From Lachnospiraceae bacterium (GTDB lineage: Bacteria; Bacillota; Clostridia; Lachnospirales; Lachnospiraceae): DNA of 64,000 nucleotides. Location: assembly GCA_017453065.1 (NCBI GenBank), contig JAFTKW010000012.1, positions 1 to 64,000 of the forward strand, given 5' to 3'. The position numbers and the translations under genes are program-made. Under the pieces are notes generated by a model. The model searched no databases. It was not told the DNA's origin and saw nothing but the letters and a program-made list of their open reading frames with translations. Each line of letters opens with the position of its first letter. The first letter of the stretch is position 1. Shown here piece by piece: positions 60,493-64,000 of this stretch.

Positions 60493-60501
60493 TGGTAAAA
60501 T
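60493..60501 (+). promoter_or_regulatory. Extended -10 promoter element
   Basis: TGG-TAAAAT, identical to those at 22033 and 42402, lies 111 bases before the deaminase-like gene. No convincing -35. Confidence 0.5.
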
Positions 60502-60611
60502 AGTTGTAAGAAAAAGTGATTAGGGGGGAGAGGTTGGGCTGCATGAGGAGTTCTTTGAGAAGTGGATGAGAGGGTAGAAAATAACAACCGAACAAGCCGA
60601 GAGGATAGAGT

Positions 60612-62153
60612 ATGAAAATTAAGTATAAAATAGGGAAGAAAACATATGAGGAAGATTACTTCCCAAAAGAAAAGATAGAATATTTGATGAGGGGCGAAGA
60701 GTATCTTTTTGATGCCGCATTGCAATTGGAGATAAGTAAGCTTCAGTCTATTCACGAAGATTGGTTTGTGGAAAGGGAAAAGGAAGGAGAGAAAGGGATA
60801 CGAGAACATCAGCTCCTATTTCCCGATGAAACAAGAGATGAGAACGAGGTATACTCACCACATATCCGTTATAGAGTTGAGAACCTAATTCGTTCGTATG
60901 CTATTGCCTCAGAGTGTATTAGTGAATTGAAAGACCTTGTAGAGCAATTATATGAGTCCCAGAAAGAAGCACTACTTGGATATGGAGAGCTAGAGGGAAA
61001 CGCTAAAATAGAGTTTGATGAATTTCAAGAGTATTTACTAGATTTCCTGAATCGAGTAGAAGTTCTTCTGTCTGCGAAAAATTCTCTTGCGCATCCCTTG
61101 GCTGATTGGGATGCACAAATGCCAATCTTTCAAACCATTCCGTGTGTATCTATTGAAAAGTTTGAGGGAATAATTGGCAATGTACAGAAAATGATTAGGG
61201 GAGAATATGACAATCTAGAAAAATACAAAGGGAAAATAAATAACAACCTCAGAAAACAATATATTCGAAACCAACTCAACTTATTGCCAAGCATTTTTAC
61301 AGAGAAAATCGTTGTGGAACCGGACTTGTTAAGAAGTGCAAAAACAGCAGTTTGGGGTAGAAGTATATCGCAAATTGATAATATTAAAATGATGGTTAAT
61401 CCAAGTGGGTTTGAGCAACGCAGTGGTACTCTAGAAGAGGCGTTTGTGGATTTAATTAATGAAAGTGCTGAATGCCCTTATTCATATGAGGAGATCACAA
61501 ACGACGACGTATATGTTAGCCTAATAGGTAAATTAGAAGATAATATAGATCAACTTATTAAATTGAATAGAAACAAGAAAAAGAATTATTTTGAAAATAG
61601 AAAATGCTGTGTTGCAGTGTTTGATTTAAATGCAACAACAAGACTGTTTTCCCTAAGTGGACCAAAAGATTATGACGGAACATATGACAATAATCATGTG
61701 AATTGGCCTCCTGCTGACAAGGTATATTCAGTGTTGAGTGAGGATTCTTTGCATCGCTATGTTTGGTGCAAATTAACGCCAGCAGTAAAAAGATATAGAC
61801 ATAAGGCACCTGATAAAAGTATATGGCCATTATCTGAAGGCGTTGCGTTTGAAACATTAGGTAGTTTGACGTCAGAACCAGAAGTTCCAAAAGAGCTCGG
61901 AGGTGATTTTAGCTGTTGCGAAAGAAAAATATTTGCTTATTTTGAAAATGATTTAACGCAATGCGATAGTTTTACAAAAATGACTACTCGTTGGCCACCT
62001 TGTGAACTCTGTAAACCAGCTATAAACGACCTATATAATAGTGGCAAAATATATATTGATTGCTATTATATATGGGAGAGCCAAGATAAATATGTAGAAT
62101 ATCTGAATAAATATTTGGAAGAACGACGATCTCGAGAGAGAAGAGAAGTTTGA
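60612..62153 (+). CDS. Large protein with C-terminal deaminase-like domain
   Basis: A 513-residue protein in an AT-rich region, with no signal peptide. Residues 1-320 are mostly charged helices. From about 330 strands appear (CCVAVFDLNATTRLFSLSG), followed by the zinc-deaminase signatures: C435-C-E437 in DFSCCERKIFAYFE, and PPCELC (C464, C467) in TRWPPCELCKPAI. This [H/C]xE...PCxxC pattern is that of cytidine-deaminase-fold enzymes, close to the C-E-R-K type seen in bacterial toxin deaminases. It could act on nucleic acid or a nucleotide in conflict or defence. The rest is unrecognised. Confidence 0.65.
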   Translation: MKIKYKIGKKTYEEDYFPKEKIEYLMRGEEYLFDAALQLEISKLQSIHEDWFVEREKEGEKGIREHQLLFPDETRDENEVYSPHIRYRVENLIRSYAIASECISELKDLVEQLYESQKEALLGYGELEGNAKIEFDEFQEYLLDFLNRVEVLLSAKNSLAHPLADWDAQMPIFQTIPCVSIEKFEGIIGNVQKMIRGEYDNLEKYKGKINNNLRKQYIRNQLNLLPSIFTEKIVVEPDLLRSAKTAVWGRSISQIDNIKMMVNPSGFEQRSGTLEEAFVDLINESAECPYSYEEITNDDVYVSLIGKLEDNIDQLIKLNRNKKKNYFENRKCCVAVFDLNATTRLFSLSGPKDYDGTYDNNHVNWPPADKVYSVLSEDSLHRYVWCKLTPAVKRYRHKAPDKSIWPLSEGVAFETLGSLTSEPEVPKELGGDFSCCERKIFAYFENDLTQCDSFTKMTTRWPPCELCKPAINDLYNSGKIYIDCYYIWESQDKYVEYLNKYLEERRSRERREV

Positions 62154-62180
62154 TAAATCAGTGTGATATAAAGGTCTAAA

Positions 62181-62217
62181 AGGTTCTTTGCGCATTTGCG
62201 CAAAGAACCTTTCTCTT
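62181..62217. terminator. Terminator after the deaminase-like gene
   Basis: A 14-bp perfect stem (AGGTTCTTTGCGCA with its complement) with a 2-base loop and TTCTCTT. It overlaps the end of the convergent gene at 62216. Confidence 0.88.
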
Positions 62218-63019
62218 AGCAGAGACGGATTCTATGAAGAACGATATAAACCCTTAAGCAATTCGTATGCTTAAAAAAGAATCGATTTGTAACGTGATTA
62301 TGTGTTTTAGCAAAGCATGCTTGGATGGATTGTATTATTGTTTCGAGGTTAAATTTGACAAATACAGATATAAATTGAACATGATTGTATGTAAACAAAA
62401 TTCGATAATTGATCTTATCGGCTAATAAGCCAATCGATATTAGAGTGCATAATATATATCCATTCTGGAGATGGCTGTAAAGAATACAAGATATGAATAC
62501 AACAAAATGATAATACATATTTGATGCGGTTATGACTGTATAAAGTTGTAAAAAATTGGCTAGGACACCTCCCCAACAGGCAGTAACATATCCGCTAATG
62601 ATTGCCACATGACTATCATATCCTAAAGAATAAGCCTTATCGATACCGATAGCTGCAAAACTGCCTACACTGAGGGCGTCGATAAAACCGACTATGGAAT
62701 CACAAATTAGTAGCTCTCTTGAAGTGTATTCTTTTGCAATTTTTGAATATAGAATTCCAATCAGCAAGACATATAGAATGTCTGGAATTGCATCAAGGGT
62801 AAATAACCATACTTTCGTGTTCATAATTAACACATCACGTGCAAGGCCTCCACCAAAACTATTTATTAAAAAGTGAAAAATAGGAACTTGGCAGAAATTT
62901 TTTCCTTTATGGTAACCACTAACCACACAGGTAATCAACCCAAACCAGTATATGAGGGTCATGAGTGAGTCGGAACTATTAATGTTGATAACGGCTGTGA
63001 TGTGATTGCATGTCGTCAT
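62216..63019 (-). CDS. TRIC-like (UPF0126) membrane protein, divergent
   Basis: A 267-residue protein with about seven membrane helices. Two Gly-rich repeats typical of TRIC/UPF0126 are present in altered form (INSFGGGLARDVLIM and TACWGGVLANFL), the second lacking the usual R-D. A C-terminal tail of about 60 basic residues is longer than in the family (about 200 residues). Start supported by AAGGAGGT. It may be a K+ or amino-acid channel; divergence makes function uncertain. Confidence 0.65.
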   Translation of the reverse strand: MTTCNHITAVININSSDSLMTLIYWFGLITCVVSGYHKGKNFCQVPIFHFLINSFGGGLARDVLIMNTKVWLFTLDAIPDILYVLLIGILYSKIAKEYTSRELLICDSIVGFIDALSVGSFAAIGIDKAYSLGYDSHVAIISGYVTACWGGVLANFLQLYTVITASNMYYHFVVFISCILYSHLQNGYILCTLISIGLLADKINYRILFTYNHVQFISVFVKFNLETIIQSIQACFAKTHNHVTNRFFFKHTNCLRVYIVLHRIRLC

Positions 63020-63082
63020 AATGGAACCTCCTTTTTTGAATAAATATTTTGTACATCTCGTGCCATAAAAAATACAAAAAAA

Positions 63083-63149
63083 CAGAGCCGCTTGTGTAAG
63101 TGACTAATCCATGTTGAATATTGATTAGTCGTCTACATAAGCGGCTCTG
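63083..63149 (-). terminator. Long-stem terminator of the small-ORF unit
   Basis: CAGAGCCGCTT (63083-63093) and AAGCGGCTCTG (63139-63149) close a long imperfect hairpin that also pairs GACTAATC with GATTAGTC. On the minus strand seven Ts follow. It ends the transcript of the gene at 63272-63532. The 63150-63271 interval holds nothing else I can name. Confidence 0.8.
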
Positions 63150-63271
63150 AACTCCTGATAAATTCACGGTTTGATGCACTCGTAAACGGTTTTGTAGTTT
63201 TGCTTCGATCGTTTCCTGCTCTATTGCGGATTCTGGTCTGATTATTTCCTCGTATAAAGGATGAGTTTTCT

Positions 63272-63532
63272 TTATTCAATTTTTTTTCCTCTTTCTAAGC
63301 TGTCGCCTTCAGTATAGGATTTGGGTGATGTTTTTTTGCCCACCGGCACCCGATATTCAGGGCGGACGGTTGCGTTTTGTGTAATCCATGCCACAAAAAT
63401 TGAAATTGGGATGGTTTCAGTTTTTTTTGTGCGAGGATTCTTCAATTCAACGCAAGGTTCTCTTTCATCATAGTAGAGGATTTGAAAGAGTGGAATTTTC
63501 TTCCCGGGCGAATACAACATTTTTCTTTTCAT
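63272..63532 (-). CDS. Hypothetical small basic protein
   Basis: An 86-residue protein; start at the Met of MKRKMLYSPGKKIPLF (63532) behind AAAGGAGA. The first 50 residues form strands (ILYYDEREPCVELKNPRTKKTETIPISIFVAWITQ); the last 30 are basic and probably unfolded (GKKTSPKSYTEGDSLERGKKIE). No family recognised. It is preceded by a 25-codon ORF and a terminator, an attenuator-like layout. Confidence 0.5.
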   Translation of the reverse strand: MKRKMLYSPGKKIPLFQILYYDEREPCVELKNPRTKKTETIPISIFVAWITQNATVRPEYRVPVGKKTSPKSYTEGDSLERGKKIE

Positions 63533-63585
63533 GTAGCAAATCTCCTTTCTAGTATTTTTCTTTATTTTGTTCAGTTGATTGGAAC

Positions 63586-63620
63586 AAAAAAACACGGTGA
63601 ATCTTTTTGATCTCACCGTG
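63586..63620 (-). terminator. Leader terminator (possible attenuator)
   Basis: CACGGTGA and TCACCGTG form an 8-bp stem; on the minus strand TTTTTTT follows. It lies after a 25-codon ORF and before the 86-residue gene. Confidence 0.8.
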
Positions 63621-63653
63621 TAAAAGCTGGTTTATGCCTAAAAAAGACCTAGG

Positions 63654-63731
63654 TCATGTGGGCAGGAATTTCCGTGAGATCATTAAATTTAAGTCAGCTA
63701 GCATATTGAAAATAATACGTTTGTGTTTCAC
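63654..63731 (-). CDS. Possible 25-residue leader peptide
   Basis: A GTG (63729-63731, minus strand) sits nine bases after a perfect AAGGAGGT and opens 25 codons (MKHKRIIFNMLADLNLMISR...) ending at TGA 63654-63656. The strong ribosome site and the terminator 34 bases downstream suggest a regulatory leader peptide. In-frame ATG is available further upstream, but without a well-placed ribosome site. Confidence 0.45.
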   Translation of the reverse strand: MKHKRIIFNMLADLNLMISRKFLPT

Positions 63732-63863
63732 CTTTGCAATGACCTCCTTCATTTCCTATTTTCTATATTAAGCATAGCGCGTTGTTTGAAAAAATAAAAG
63801 AGAAAAAGGCGTACAACCTTGTTGAAAATCTTGTCTATTTTTAGACTAAAGTTCTACATAATA

Positions 63864-63892
63864 TGGACATAATTAAGTCTACTATATATAAT
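63864..63892 (+). promoter_or_regulatory. Promoter of the right-edge gene
   Basis: TGGACA (63864-63869), 17-bp spacer, TATAAT (63887-63892). The interval 63732-63863 is AT-rich and otherwise empty. Confidence 0.75.
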
Positions 63893-63925
63893 GAAAATGA
63901 CATTTTTACTAGGGGGATGAGTAGT

Positions 63926-64000
63926 ATGAAGGGCAAGAAAGAAAATAAAAAAATCGAGGAAAAGCAGCGTGACGACCAAAGAGTACGAGATGCGTATATC
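63926..64000 (+). CDS. Start of a charged protein (partial)
   Basis: ATG 63926 behind AGGGGG opens a frame that runs off the window: 25 residues beginning MKGKKENKKIEEKQRDDQRV, almost all charged. ATG 63917 in the same frame is too close to the ribosome site. No family can be named. Confidence 0.55.
   Translation, partial: MKGKKENKKIEEKQRDDQRVRDAYI

Noticed and set aside
60361..60611. An M-box magnesium riboswitch before mgtC
   Set aside because: The leader is short and AT-rich with no M-box core; only a promoter-like element is seen.
1..64000. CRISPR array
   Set aside because: No regularly spaced identical repeats of 25-40 bases were seen; the two-copy repeat at 14605 and 28889 is dispersed.

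Overview
The window reads as chromosomal DNA of a gut- or rumen-type anaerobic Firmicute, most likely a Lachnospiraceae (Clostridium cluster XIVa) species. The evidence is moderate GC, strong AGGAGG ribosome sites, many dense intrinsic terminators, LL-diaminopimelate aminotransferase, reverse rubrerythrins, a PerR-type Fur protein, ECF vitamin uptake, pullulanase, GH43 and GH26 polysaccharide enzymes and LytTR/DUF3021 regulators. No rRNA, CRISPR array, plasmid origin or complete transposon is visible. I ran no searches; family names come from motifs I can read.

Layout. 1-3 kb: the end of a sugar ABC operon (binding-protein tail, two permeases, LacI regulator). 3-5.5 kb: an amino-acid ABC transporter whose binding protein appears circularly permuted. 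5.5-7.3 kb: a LexA-controlled YolD/Y-family polymerase cassette. 7.4-12.6 kb: a YkgJ-type cysteine protein, a PD-(D/E)XK-like/winged-helix protein, a GT-C-like membrane protein and a diguanylate cyclase. 12.7-15.8 kb: a LytTR/LiaF-like pair, then a cobalamin riboswitch driving a DUF4430 protein and an ECF S component. 15.8-21.9 kb (minus strand): murG, mutS2 and a two-component system. 22-28.8 kb: a polysaccharide-use cluster (GH43, MGH1-like hydrolase, tocopherol-cyclase-like protein), a membrane protein, and pgi. 29-31.4 kb: lipoprotein, 2-hydroxyacid dehydrogenase, GtrA. 31.5-42.3 kb (mostly minus): pullulanase, luxS-mtnN-dapL, a GH13 glucosidase, a chemoreceptor, an aldehyde dehydrogenase. 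42.4-47.1 kb: a CarD-like protein, a P-loop kinase, then an oxidative-stress block (PerR-like regulator, reverse rubrerythrin and a four-domain flavin reductase/rubredoxin/rubrerythrin fusion). 47.3-52.7 kb: a two-component system, LytTR/DUF3021, and a GH26 mannanase lipoprotein. 52.8-55.6 kb: XRE regulators, a DUF1848 Fe-S protein and four tRNAs with small ORFs. 55.6-60.4 kb: an SDR, Fic, an alpha/beta hydrolase, a barnase-like lipoprotein and MgtC. 60.6-64 kb is AT-rich and accessory in character: a large protein with a deaminase-like C-terminus, a TRIC-like channel, and a small-ORF/attenuator unit.

The most unusual items are: the permuted binding protein (3156-3995); a deaminase-like putative effector (60612-62153); a DUF1848 protein with a radical-SAM-type CX3CX2C at its C-terminus (53512-54438); a barnase-like lipoprotein with all three catalytic residues (58685-59641); the B12 riboswitch with a DUF4430/S-component pair; a structured repeat joined to two unrelated terminators (14605 and 28889); and two LytTR operons with the same 21-bp-phased promoter repeats.
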